From the NCBI GenBank assembly GCA_037953625.1, contig CM075655.1:119977001-120041000 (forward strand): a DNA stretch of 64,000 bases, given 5' to 3'. This stretch comes from Crotalaria pallida (Eukaryota > Streptophyta > Magnoliopsida > Fabales > Fabaceae). This document shows positions 44,133 through 56,400 of the stretch, in pieces (position 1 is the stretch's first letter; every line of letters starts with the position of its first letter). Below the pieces are notes generated by a model. That model made no database searches, had not been told where the DNA came from, and worked only from the letters and a program-made list of their open reading frames with translations. The position numbers and the translations under genes were made by a program.

Positions 44133-44723
44133 TATTATACCGTATAAGATTTGTCAGTTTTATTGTGTCACACCCATATCTTTTTTACCTTAAATATCCT
44201 TAAAGCTTGAATAAATAATCACTATAAATTTAAGAAAAATGCTAAAAAGTGTTTTTAGGTCATTTATTAAGAAACCAAAAAATGTAATTTTATCTTTAAA
44301 ATATTGAATTTAAAACATCGAAGACCGATGAACTTAAATTTCTAATGCAAGTTTTCTTTAAATGCATTCATTATACCATAAATTTAATTTTCTGCAATCA
44401 AATCGATATTTAAATCTTTAATAATTACTAGTACTGTATGTCTCACGCAAAATTATTATAGATCGAAAGTTCCCACTCATAGCAAGTGTTCAGTGTTGTA
44501 TATTGGATTGGGTTGGACAAAATACTGTAAGACCCAATACAAGTACAACGAGGGAGACCATCTGGGCTTGGCTACTAGCCTGCATCAGAAATGAAAGAAG
44601 AGTACGAAAGTATGAAACGTTATCTGAAGTGATGGGTTGTTGACACTTAACAAATGACAACCAACAAAACTAACAGAAGAAAAGAAGAGAAAGAAGCAAT
44701 TAGTAGTACAAGGTAATCCAACA

Positions 44724-47340
44724 ATGGCTGTGGTTACATCGTACTTGGCAAAACCTTGGTGTACTCCCAAAATCCCCTTTCCTTCCAACTCAAGTGGTAA
44801 TGGAAAGATTGTGATTTGTGACGACATCGTAATTGGCAAGCCTCAAACTAAAGCAAAAGCTTGTTGTGTAGTTGGAGCAAGTCTGTTCCAGTTCCTGAGC
44901 ATTGTAGAACCCGCCTCATCTCTCCCACTTCATCTGCAGCAGCAGCTTCATGAACCAGCCAATGCCCTCTCTTTGCCCACGTGGGCAGTTCATGTCTCCA
45001 GTGTCCTTGAATGGTAACGCAATGATGACAGTGACACATCACATAGTACTTGTTTTCTTTCTTTTTCTTTTTTGCTATAATTTTCACTTCACTCTTTTTT
45101 GTCTCATCCCATTAAGCTTTTGTAATTATGTTTATGTTGGAAGGGTTTTAGCCATGAGTTTGGTGTGGCAATATGGGGAGAAATCAGGATACCAAGCTTG
45201 GAAGGGGCTTTCTTGGGGTATGGTGAGTTTATACCATGCATGTTTCTTCCTAATAAAAAATTCAGCACTCAATTTAGTCTTTGACAAATGAAATATCTCA
45301 ACTTGTTCTCTGAGCTATGTATCTCAAATTACAATCAAAGTAGTGCCAATATGGATTAATGTGTCCTTAAAATTTGTCCAATGTACTAATTTGATTGTCA
45401 TTTGAAACTCTTACGGTTTAAGTTGAGATTTTTCATGACTTATCTTAGGAGTAAGTTTGTAAGGGATGAATTTGGATATTTGATAGTATAATTTTAGTTA
45501 TTATCATCCCATCGGTTAGTCTATGCACATTCCCTATTCCGTTATTCCATACCTCAGCTATATATTTGATTTTTTTTTTCCCTACATATGATATTCTGCT
45601 TGGCTAAACTACGTATTTGGCTCCTTACCTTATTTTTCAATTTTAAATTGGTCCCTTACGTTTTTTTTTTTTTGTATCATATTGGTCCCTCACGTTCTCT
45701 AACATTGCAAATGTGAACCAATATGATCTTGACAGTGATTTAGGAAGCAATTTTATAACAAAAAGAAACATGAGGAACCAATATGATATCAAAAAAACGT
45801 AAGGGACCAATTTGAAATTGAAAAATAAGGTAAGGGACCAAATATGTAATTTAAGCTTATTATGCTATTGCATGATCACTATTTTCTTAGTGTACGTTTG
45901 ATATAGCTTCTATTTGTGACTTGTATGATTGTTCTAGGTACCTCTACTCGGTGGAGCACTTTGTGCATGCACATGGCATTTCTTTTATAACTCTGAATCC
46001 CTTGAGGTAACAAACCCTTTCTTCCTTCATAAATATCCACTCAAGATTTTGTGCCACAATGTCTTTCTCTCGCGTTGTAGGACATATTTTATGCACATGC
46101 CAATATGTCATTTGCCATTGTAATATTGTATTTGTGGTAGCAATGATCAGTAGATTCTGCACCCAGACTGTATAATTTCTATATTTTCCCATGCATCCTT
46201 GTCAACTTGACTTCTAGAATGCACCTGCACTTTATGGGATCAATTCATTGACACTTTTAACTAGGGCTTTTGAGTTTAAGAGTCCGGTGTTATATACTTA
46301 TCTTTAACTGAAGTTTTTAGGGCTTTTTAGTACTCAATACTCATGGAAATACTCTTATTACGCTGCAGAGTACATGGCATTGTTGCTATTCAAAGTTTAT
46401 AGTGCAAAAAGTACATAGTTAATGTCCTTGAAAGCATTTTGTTGTGTTGGAATAAGCAAGATGTTTAAATTTTTATTTTTCTCGGGGATTGAATTTGGAC
46501 ATAGTCAGGGCTTGGACAGAGGTTGCCAACTCGTTCTCTAACCCAGAAAACCTGTTTTGTTCTCCTCTACCACTTGCACTTCTGTTTTCAGTTTTGACCA
46601 GTTTCTTCTGATGTAAACTAGAAGATGCTCCCATGATGCTGTTGTAAACTGAACTCTAATTCTTCTTGTTATGAAAGCATGATATTTGTTTCTCTTGTTA
46701 GAATCTGGAATCTAAATATACTTTAAATTGTAATATAAATAATTTAAATGAAAAATTTCACAAAAGTAGAAAGTGAGTTCAAGTGGTGGACTTTTGTGGT
46801 TAATTTGAAATGTAAATACGTAATTCTAGTTCTATTTACGTATAGATATTACTTTCAATCTTCAACTTTTTCTTAAAAGTAGGAATTGAGTTTAAGTGGG
46901 AGAGTTCTAGTTCTATTGAAGTATAGATATTGCTTGCTATGTCTACTTGAATGCTGACTTATATTTTTTGTTTTAAAAATTTCTGTACATCTCTACAGTA
47001 GCCAGAATATGGAAAAGTATAATTTTTGGGTTACTGAGTTTTACTGTGAGATTCTTTCTTATATGTTACATAATGTCATTTATGTAGTGTGATATGCAAA
47101 CATTATAATGAAAACTAAATAGACATAATGTTATTTGTAGCATAACTAAATAGACATATGGTTCTTCCATCCTGTAATAAAATCTGATCGAATGTGAATT
47201 AGATTGAACATGTGAAATTGAAATGAATGGGATTCTCAAATGAGTTGTAGGTATTGGTGGCTCTTCAAGCGGCACTGACTGTTATAGGTAATGCTACGAT
47301 GTGCATAGCTGCATACCGGATATACAAATCATCCCGTTAA
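44724..47340 (+). CDS. YCF49-like plastid membrane protein (DUF2499)
   Basis: Four exons (44724-45013, 45144-45222, 45938-46006, 47251-47340) join in frame to 175 aa. Residues 1 to about 78 look like a chloroplast transit peptide (MAVVTSYLAKPWCTPKIPFP, basic and Ser-rich). The mature part matches the Ycf49 family of cyanobacteria and plastids: NALSLPTWAVHVSSVLEWVLA, LVWQYGEKSGYQAWKGLSWG, PLLGGALCACTWHFFYNSES and LVALQAALTVIGNATMCIAA, with three to four hydrophobic segments. It is probably a nuclear copy of a former plastid gene. The function of the family is unknown to me. Intron 2 (45223-45937) contains a foldback element. Confidence 0.88.
45610..45855. mobile_element. Foldback MITE in YCF49-like intron 2
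   Basis: The left arm 'tatttggctccttaccttatttttcaattt' (45612 onward) continues with 'ttggtcccttacgttttttt'. The right arm carries the reverse complements 'aaaaaaacgtaagggaccaa' and 'aaaataaggtaagggacca'. Arms are about 90 bp around a 60-nt centre. Confidence 0.7.
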
Positions 47341-49255
47341 GGCTCCAAGAATTTTTGAATTAAATGCACGTGGGTATCTGGGAGCAGTATATACATCTGA
47401 GTAGAAGTCCTGGATGGGTAAGCGATCGTTCATGGGCTTGGATGATTATTATAAGAGTCTTCTGATTTACCAAAATATTTTGAGTGACAGATTGAGCCCA
47501 GAAGATTCGCCTTTCAGTTCTTTGCCAATTGAGTTTCCATTACCCCTGATTTCAGTCTCATTTATTATTTCCAATTGTCTTGTATTATTACTACTAACAG
47601 GATAGACATGCTAGAAGATGGTCATTCTTTCAAAAAGTGGCTTTACATGAGATTGAGATCAATTTTATCTATGGCGGGTAGATTTTTCTTCATTCAACTT
47701 CCATTGACACTTTTTATGTTATTTTAAGAGCCTGTATACGATGGAGATCCTCCATTACCTAACTTGCTTATACACCAAGTGAATCAAACTGAAGTTCTGA
47801 ACAATGTCCTACTGTTCAGCATATGGCCAAGGACTGTGCAATATTTTAGTTCAATGATGAAACTTCTATTAATCTGCATGCACAAGTAATTTTACCAAGT
47901 TATTTATGTAGCCCCTAATAGTTAATTCTTTGGTAGCTTGTAATTATAAAATTTTCTGGTTCTTAGCTTTTGTTTAGTGTTGGTGACATATTTCACATGT
48001 GACAATAATGTCTGAGTTACATTATTTAGCATCTGACACATAAAGCTCCATGTGACTTGCGCATGGTGTTCTTTGCAAATTTTGCCCTACACCAAATAGA
48101 CCTATTTTCACATATGTTTAGCTCTGTTTTCCCTACCTCTTTTTCCCCTTTTTTTGCCACATTCACTGCTCACTCTCTCATGCCAACCAACTTTGGTGCA
48201 ACTTGGCAGAAAAGTGCAGCTCGAGTGACTGGTATAAGGCATTAAGGTACCTATACTCTTATGAATATTAATTGAAGCAGTACTTTTGCTGCTTATAAGT
48301 TATATGGCACTCCAACTTACCTGTGGGATGATTTGGTTAAATTGCTTGGTGACCAAAAAGTTGCTCTTGTCATTGAGTTGAAGGTTGTGATTGTAAAATT
48401 TGATGGTAACAGCTCAAGTGTTCAACTTGTAGCTATTGACAACTGTTTGTGAGTTTAAACTGTCGTAGATGTAGGTGTGATGCAAAAATATTATCAATGA
48501 GAAACATTTTCTTGGTGACTATGGGTACATGATGGAAAACCGGATGATTACCATGACTTCGGGGAATTATTAGGGTCCTTTGCTCATCATGTGCTTAAGA
48601 AATTAGTGATGAAGGGATTGACAAATCTTTTTTTCCCATAAAACATTGTAAAGCATAGTATTAGAAGAAAATTTTGGGGTACATTAGACCGCAAAACATC
48701 GTAACTGATTGGAGATATTTTCTTAACACTGAATTTGAGAATTTAATCAAACAGAACTGGTAGACCTTTTGTTAATGGCAATTGCATGATATACTCTACT
48801 TTAAATTCTTTATATTGGTGGTTTATACTGATGTCAACTAGGATAGCTTTTAGTATCAAAATACTTTTGCAAAGGAAATTAATATAATCTTTTCAATCTT
48901 CAATAATCTAAATATTTGTCCACACGCTCAAGTAGTACGCCTCTCGAAGTTGTGGTCCATTCCATATTTTGCAAAGTCATTCTGATGTTACATCTTAACT
49001 TTGGAAAAGCTCTCTCATTCATTATCACGTTGAAAAAAAAAATCTTGGTTCACTAGTCACAACTCTACATGAATGGTGAATCTAAAGTTGGCTCTGACCT
49101 CTGGCCTAATAATTTCTGCAACAAAGCTACATATTCATGCCACTGACTCATAATCTGCTCCTGTTTTTATGCCCATGTTTCCATATAAAATCATGCTACT
49201 GAGTCTTGAATACGTCAATTTCTTATTCTAACCATTTTTCGGCATAAATGAAAAA

Positions 49256-49275
49256 GGGGGGGGGGGGGGGGGGGG
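49256..49275. repeat. Poly(G) tract, 20 nt
   Basis: Uninterrupted G run on plus in AT-rich intergenic DNA. It is the second such tract in the window (the other at 32460-32491). Confidence 0.85.
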
Positions 49276-49827
49276 ACAATTTAGATATATTTTTTTAGTG
49301 TTCAAATTTAGAGAATTTATCAGTAAAAGAAATAGAAAGAGAATGTGACAGTTGGAAGAAAAATTGAAATAAATAACTTGAAAAGCAAAGTTGATTCTAG
49401 ATTTCTAGTACTAAATTACATCATGAATTTCTTCATTTGTGGGTTTCAATTATGCACTGCTTTTCACATGAATTGGTTGAGAAGTGTTTGCAATTTGAGA
49501 GTACTCTTGTTTGTCTGTCTGAAAACATTGATAAATTTCAAGCCCTTCATGTGAGCAATCATGAAATAAGAGGGAATACAACATGCACAGTCACTTGGGC
49601 TATTATGATCAAATTAGGGACCACTCACTTAGCTCTGAGCATTGAACTTTTGAACTCTTTGTTGATCAGTCTTTTCATCATGCAAGGAGAAAGTTTGAAT
49701 CCAATAAGGAGGATCAGCCTCACCATTATTACTCTTAAGGCCTGCGTTGGTGGAGCACACCATGGTCATACTTCCTTCTCTAACTTGAATTAATCATCAA
49801 ATATCATACGGCTATGCTTTTGAGAGC

Positions 49828-49973
49828 AAATCCTCTGTCCCAAAATGTGTGACACTCCATGTTCCACTTCTTATGATTGGTTGAAATAATATTTTTTTAT
49901 TAAATTTTTAACTTACATATTATTTTTCCAACCAATCACAACAAGTGGCACACTTTTGTGGGACAGAGGATTT
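49828..49973. mobile_element. Short MITE / foldback element
   Basis: 146 bp. The ends aaatcctctgtcccaaaatg and ttttgtgggacagaggattt are inverted, and the inner words 'gattggttg' and 'caaccaatc' extend the arms to about 55 bp. No clear target duplication was seen. Confidence 0.7.
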
Positions 49974-50875
49974 ACCCTTCTGAACGAAGAAAAAAGATGA
50001 AGTATAAGATCCACGTTTAGACATAGTATCCCACAACTTGGGCCAACACATAGCGTGTGCCACTGTATTTATGGCACAGTGGAGCTTCCTCTAGTTTTAA
50101 AATTTCGTACATATATGCATGTGAACGTGTATTATAATTTCGTTTGGCCTAGAAGTTTGTTGCTTGCTCTTCAACCTAATGAATTTAGGTTTGAATCTTG
50201 GCTTTGGAACTTTGGTTTGAAAAAATAATTTTTCTTAAAAAACAATCACATTTGCCAAATAGAATATACAAAGTATCTCGGATTATTCGAACCTAGACAC
50301 AAAGGAGAATGAGACTTGCCACTAAAGCCATTTGAAATATTGAATATTCTATACTGAAACAAAAAATATTTATCATAATTCAGCGATTGAATTTTGGCTC
50401 CCCAAGATTTTGGTTCGAGCTGTGTCACTGCTAGGGCCCTTACTTAGCCCCATCTGATTAATGGACATGATAACTACTGCAATGTTTTTTTTGGAGTACA
50501 CAACTACTAGACTGTTATTGCTTGCCTGAATGTTCAATCATACTTACCCTTCACTTTAAAAAAATAAACTCTGGTAGGTGAGAATAACAAGATGCAACCT
50601 CCGACAACTACTGAAATTAACATCACCATTTTTTCGTATTCATTTATTCTTTCTATCTTCGTAACAGCAAATTAACACTTGCATATGGGTTTGCATGTTC
50701 ATTCAAGGTAACATAATCCACTATTCATTAAGCTCGTGGAGTATATATACCTTACGAGGTTTTGGGCACATTCATACATTACCATTGTAGTGAACCCCAA
50801 ATTAGGCATATGTAATATGTTCAATACTTTCCATGTTGACAGTTTCATTCGTTGGATTTTATATTGAAAAATCAT

Positions 50876-51053
50876 AGAGATTAAGGGTGAGCATAAATGA
50901 ATATAAGGTTCCGTGTTCGATCTCTGATAAGCTGGACATATTTTGATTTATGAGAGGAGCGTTAAAATGGCTGGTTCTACCAGTTTGGCAAGACTCATTG
51001 AGTCCAATATAACCAGGTAAATCCCAAGTTTTGGGTATCAACAAAAAAAATAA
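50876..51053 (+). mobile_element. Candidate SINE
   Basis: Carries a B-box-like word (gtgttcgatctctg) about 40 nt from its likely 5' end and a tail of eight A. I could not find a clear target-site duplication, so the 5' boundary is approximate. Confidence 0.5.
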
Positions 51054-53269
51054 TATTAACATTTCTCGTTTTTTTATCTTGCTCAAGAGTTGAATGATAC
51101 AAATTTTAGGCAGCTCGGTTAGAACAATTTATACACAACAAATAAAATCATACACCTACACGGCTACAATGTATTTTTCCATTGTTTTTAATCTTTGTTT
51201 ATTTTTATTTTCTCTCCCTTCAAGTCATTCAAAGTGAAAATTGCAACCTCTTATATATATCATCAAAGACTTTATCGCTCCGTTTCAATTAGAATATCAA
51301 AGACGACATACTTGAAAACTTTATTATATGCCTTTTATTTTAAGCATCGATATACTTGAAAACTTCAAATTCTGAAACTTCAGTGCATTTCCTTTTAGAA
51401 GGGTCATTGATAAAAAATAAATAAAATAAAAAATAATTGTTTTCTCTCCTTAATTTGAAATCATGGAATTCTGAGTTGTGTCATGTGAGGCCTAATATAT
51501 TTCACATTTTCCCCTTTATTTTATTATGCAACTCAGGCCGGGTATTACTTCACTCCAATCATGAACACTTAAAAAGTAGCATCAAATAAATTCCACATAG
51601 TATGTCACACTCACTCATTTGTATTTTACTGTAATTTAATCAATCATTCTTTAGTGATTCAGACTTATAAAACTGATGTGGGAGATACTCTAAATAAAGT
51701 CTTCTTGTAACCTCTCACACCACTGATTCCAACTTGAATGAAATAAAAAGTACTACAAGAACATCATGACTGCCGCAGAGCTCAATGTAAACATACAATT
51801 GATCAGAAGGGGAAAAGGAGAGGATATAAAGTTGCACTTTATATTTTCAAAGCTTAATGGAGGCTAATGCTTCTTCCCTCCATATCTTATTCAATTTGAA
51901 TTATCTAAATCTACATATAGATTTAAGGGATCCATCTTTATTCACTTGTCACCCTTTTTTATGACAACTGCAAAGTCTGCAGTTTCTCTTTTCTTCCATA
52001 TGACACTCTTTTTTAAACTCTTGCATTGCAAATGAAATTTACCAAGTCACATTTTGAAATTTATACACGTATTTGTATAAAGAAATATAGTACATATAAT
52101 TTGTGAGATTTCTGCAGCTCTCAAATCTGAGTGATTTATGATAAAGACACCCCGTGTTTTCATTTTTTATGACAGAGAAAAAGAGTATATAAAAATCATG
52201 CAGTACCGGAATTTAACAAATTAAACTTTGATTTGCGATTTCCTTAATTTTGACGCTGAATTAGTATATAATTTTAGGAAACTTCAATGTTCTTCGATTT
52301 TGGACGTATATGTGTGACACACTAGTGAGTCGTCAGTACTCTCCTTCCTCTGGCAAACGGTGACGTGTTCCTTAATGAGCATGCCAGATGGACAAAATAT
52401 ATTTAGGAAACCTATACTTAGGGAAAATAAAATAAAATAAAACAAACCAAAGGTTCTATTCTATATGTGGCATGTTTCCCTGCCCTGCCTGATTGCCTCT
52501 AATAAAAAATCTCAAACCAGTCAATTTCGTTTAATTTGTGATCTAATGCTAATATATCTAATATGATTATCAAAAAAATATATCTAATATGAATTTAACA
52601 CAAACAATGTTAGTGGTAATACTCCCATTGAGTAACTTAATTTAATCCTAGATTTTCTTATATGAAAAAAAAAACTACTGTATTAAGAAAAGTATACCAT
52701 TTATGGATTGGAGATATTCTGGAAAAATAAATATTTTGTACTATATAATTTGTACAAAAGAAAATTGAAAACGTAGGAGACTAGGGAGTAATCATTTAAT
52801 CATTTATTATTGTGTAGGTGGTTATGTATGAGAATGTATTTTTCACTTCAAAAAAAAAAAAAAAAAGAGAGAATGTATTGTTGAATAAAAATGTAAGTAG
52901 AAGTAACCCATGAATAGAAAGGGGATCGAGCGGTTGGGAGAAGATGAAATTAAATACTGCCGGCCTACGATTGGATTAATTGCGGGTGTTGTGGTGTGAG
53001 GTGAGACCGAGACCTCCTTCTCTTAAATTACCCACCAACATTCCAACCCTGCCCATGCTTAAGGCGAAATAATTATGAAATTAATAAGGGCATTTCAGTA
53101 CTTCAACAAACGAAGAAACTAGAAATGGAACCGAAGAAGAAAAGGGAAAAAGAGAAAGAGATCATGGTTCAGACCCACGATCTTCACGGTTAGGACCCAT
53201 CACTCACTCACTCACTCACACACACACACCAAGTCAAATACGCGCTACTCTCATACTACTAGTGTCTAG

Positions 53270-53273
<4 letters not shown>

Positions 53274-53321
<48 letters not shown>
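53274..53321 (+). repeat. (CT)n microsatellite in the kinesin leader
   Basis: About 24 CT units, ending 135 bp before the kinesin ATG, on the coding strand. Preceded by short (CACT)n/(CA)n runs (53200-53229). Such Y-rich tracts are usual near plant transcription starts. Confidence 0.9.
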
Positions 53322-53326
<5 letters not shown>

Positions 53327-53455
53327 TGTTACTGCATATATTCAATTTCTTCTTCACTGAAATGGTATAGTAGTAGTAGTAACTTATAAGCAAACAAAAC
53401 TGTACCAAAATCAATCAAACCCTTTTTTTCTTCTCTTCGAATTTAAATTTCAACA

Positions 53456-56400
53456 ATGGCCACCGCGAGTGCTGGTGGTGGTAACGGTTACAGAAATGGC
53501 ACTCACAGAAAGGTGGATACTCATACTCATATTAATAAGCCTCTCTCCATCAACAACGTTAACTCCTCGAATCCCAAGCAGCCACGTGTCAAGTCTAAAT
53601 CTCTGCCTCCTTCTACCACTACCAACCGCCGGAATTCCACCGCCAAGGACAACCACGCTGCCGGTTAGTTACTACTACATTCTCTATTTTCGTCTTTCTT
53701 TTTTAGTATGATAATTGATAATGATAATAATAATAATAATAAATAATTTTCAATTATGCTTTAATTCCATGATTTGATTTTATAGATAACTAACGTTTTA
53801 TGTCCAAATTCCCACTCAGAAATGAATGCCTTAATGTTGTGGAGGAATAACCTTTCAAGATCCTTCAATTTGGTAATAAAGATAACCTGAAAATAAATTT
53901 AATTTAATTAAATAAATCAATATGTATAGCCAATGTTCCCAAGACTTGGCTCAATTGGTAGAGCTGTGGAACATGAATTGTTAGCGACTCAGCGGCTAGC
54001 GCGTCTGGGTTGAACCCCGGCTATGCATCTCCCCTCCTCTAAAAAAGGAAAAAAGATGTTTGCCTATTAAAAAAATGTCTAGGGAATGCTCTCAATTTGG
54101 TCCTAACATAACATGGGTATGGGGGTGAAGTTCCTGGAAGAGTAAGAGTAGCAGTTAGATTGCGGCCTCGTAATGCAGAGGAATCAGAGGCGGATGCTGA
54201 TTTTGCTGACTGTGTGGAACTACAGCCAGAGGTATATTACAATAGTACAATACTAAATTAACTTCCATAACTGTTTTATGCCTGTTTTTGGAAAGTTAAC
54301 TGTACTTGTCTGGCTCTGTTGCAGCTCAAAAGGTTAAAGCTTCGGAAGAACAATTGGGATTCTGATACTTATGAGTTTGATGAGGTGCTCACCGAATTTG
54401 CATCGCAAAAACGTGTTTATGAAGTTGTTGCTAGGCCTGTTGTGGAGGTAGGTATTCAATATTCATCAATCATCATGCATTGGTTTTTGTCTCGAACTTT
54501 GAAGTCATTTGGCAATCAGGTTTTATCCTCAGAAAATATGGGAGAGTGCATGAAAATGTGGTTTCTTGAGCTATGGTAGAACTTTAATTGTTGTTTTATA
54601 ACAATTTGATCAAAGATGCTTTCATATTCAGCATTTAAATGCTACTTTGAGTGAAGTGACATTGGTTTACTGTATGACTTTTCGCTTGGAATTTCCTTAA
54701 TTTCTGGAGGTTACCATTATTGATTTTCTCAAGAGTCAATTCTGAAGACTTTACATTTACTTTGGTGCATGTATCTCATCACCGGGAACTGTAGACGACT
54801 TTTCATATGCAAAAAATATATGAATTTGAGCAACTATTCTCTTTCTTACAGTGGAATACCGGAACTTCCTTTTATTTCATGCCTAACTTTGTCCTTATGC
54901 AGAGTGTATTGGATGGCTACAATGGGACAGTTATGGCATATGGGCAGACAGGGACTGGTAAAACTTATACTCTTGGACGCCTTGGAGAGGAAGACACAGC
55001 TGCACGAGGAATAATGGTGCGTGCTATGGAGGATATTTTCGCAAATGTTTCTTTTGAAACTGATTCAGTCTCGGTCTCTTATTTACAGGTATTTAGCAAT
55101 AAAAGAGAATTTTGGTTTTTTTCTTTAAATTTAGTTTCAGTCTGTCCAACTCTCTCTTGTCAGTGCTGTGTGTGTGTGTGGCTGTGGTGGGGGAGGGTGT
55201 CTATATATATTCAAACATTCAGGCTCCACATGTTAATATGATATTTCTTGATGTCCATGTTCAGCTTTATATGGAGAGTATACAAGATCTGCTGGACCCT
55301 GCTAATGATAACATAACCATTGTAGAGGATCCCAAAACTGGTGATGTCTCAGTACCTGGAGCTAGCCAAGTTGAGATTAGGGACCAGCAGAGTTTTGTAG
55401 AACTACTAAGATTTGGAGAGGCTCACCGCTTTGCTGCGAATACAAAACTGAATACAGAATCTTCTCGAAGTCATGCTATTCTGATGGTAAATCAATTCAC
55501 ATGTTTATGGTGCTCATGTTTATGGTTCAATATTTCTATTTTTAATCTTGTTGGATGATTGAATATATTTTCGGTACAATAGGTGCATGTAAAGAGATCC
55601 ATCAAGGGAAGAGATGCAGGTCTTTCAATTGAAAATGGCAATCACCAACACATGGTTAAATCGCTAAAGCCACCTGTTGTTCGGAAAGGCAAGTTGGTTG
55701 TTGTAGACCTTGCTGGTTCAGAGCGAATTGATAAGTCAGGTTGGTATATTTTAATTAGGGGACTTTGTGATCTCTCAGTCGTCATCTGTTTGCAGTGGCT
55801 TTATATTGTCAAAGGCTTTGCTTTCCGGAAAAACCCATATTTAAATGCCATATTTTTCGTTACTTTATTTTGAATTATATTGATAGGCAAAGGCTTTGAG
55901 AAAACACCATCTTTTTGATTGGTTGGCAAATATAGTTCAGTCTTCTATGCTCAAGTAAATATCAGTTACCTAAGATGGAAAGATGTACGGTTTCTGTTGC
56001 AATCTCTGCTATTTTCTAGTTTCGTTGTTATAAAGATGACAAAAGGTTATCTGGGTTATAGTGAGATGCTTGAAAACCAAATTTAGACTCTTTTCAAATA
56101 AACTTGAATGCCATATTTACGAATTTATGGCTAATAAAATCATCATGTAATGTTGCCACAGACCTCTTACTTAGGCAATCAAGGTTGTTTTGCTTTGAAA
56201 AAATACATGCTGCGGAGGTTGTTACATACTTTTTTGCTTAATAGGAAGTGAAGGACATACATTAGAAGAAGCCAAATCTATCAATCTGTCATTGAGTGCA
56301 TTGGGGAAGTGTATTAATGCACTTGCAGAGAATGGTGCTCATGTGCCATTTCGTGACTCAAAGCTTACTAGATTGTTACGCGATTCATTTGGAGGTAAGA

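Larger units (their letters stand above)
43090..44723. other. Spacer BASS / YCF49-like
   Basis: The first about 450 bp is probably the BASS 3' UTR. Then comes a TA-flanked MITE (43664-44132) with a nested SINE, and AT-rich DNA. The YCF49-like promoter must lie in about 44150-44700. The open frame 43791-43991 lies in the SINE. Confidence 0.5.
47341..53455. other. Long spacer YCF49-like / kinesin, no supported gene
   Basis: About 6.1 kb. The first few hundred bases are likely the YCF49-like 3' UTR. The remainder is AT-rich, with a 20-nt G run (49256-49275), a short MITE (49828-49973) and a candidate SINE (50876-51053). The final 200 bp is the kinesin 5' region with a long CT tract. The longest open frame (49437-49793, 118 codons) has no family resemblance. 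A weak OB-fold-like relic was considered at about 48290-48470 and not accepted. Confidence 0.5.

Noticed and set aside
44585..45087. Minus-strand open frames over the YCF49-like first exon
   Set aside because: Antisense shadows of the plus-strand coding exon.
48290..48470. Possible relic of an RPA/OB-fold-like gene (frame reading LYGTPTYLWDDLVKLLGDQ)
   Set aside because: Resemblance is weak and confined to about 55 residues, followed by stops in all frames. It could be chance, and a profile search would be needed.
49437..49793. 118-codon open frame on plus in the YCF49-kinesin spacer
   Set aside because: No recognisable domain, no splice context or neighbouring exons, and composition like the surrounding AT-rich DNA.
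53945..54030. tRNA gene
   Set aside because: A and B boxes are good, but no acceptor stem or clover-leaf fits and an A-rich tail follows, so it was called a SINE.
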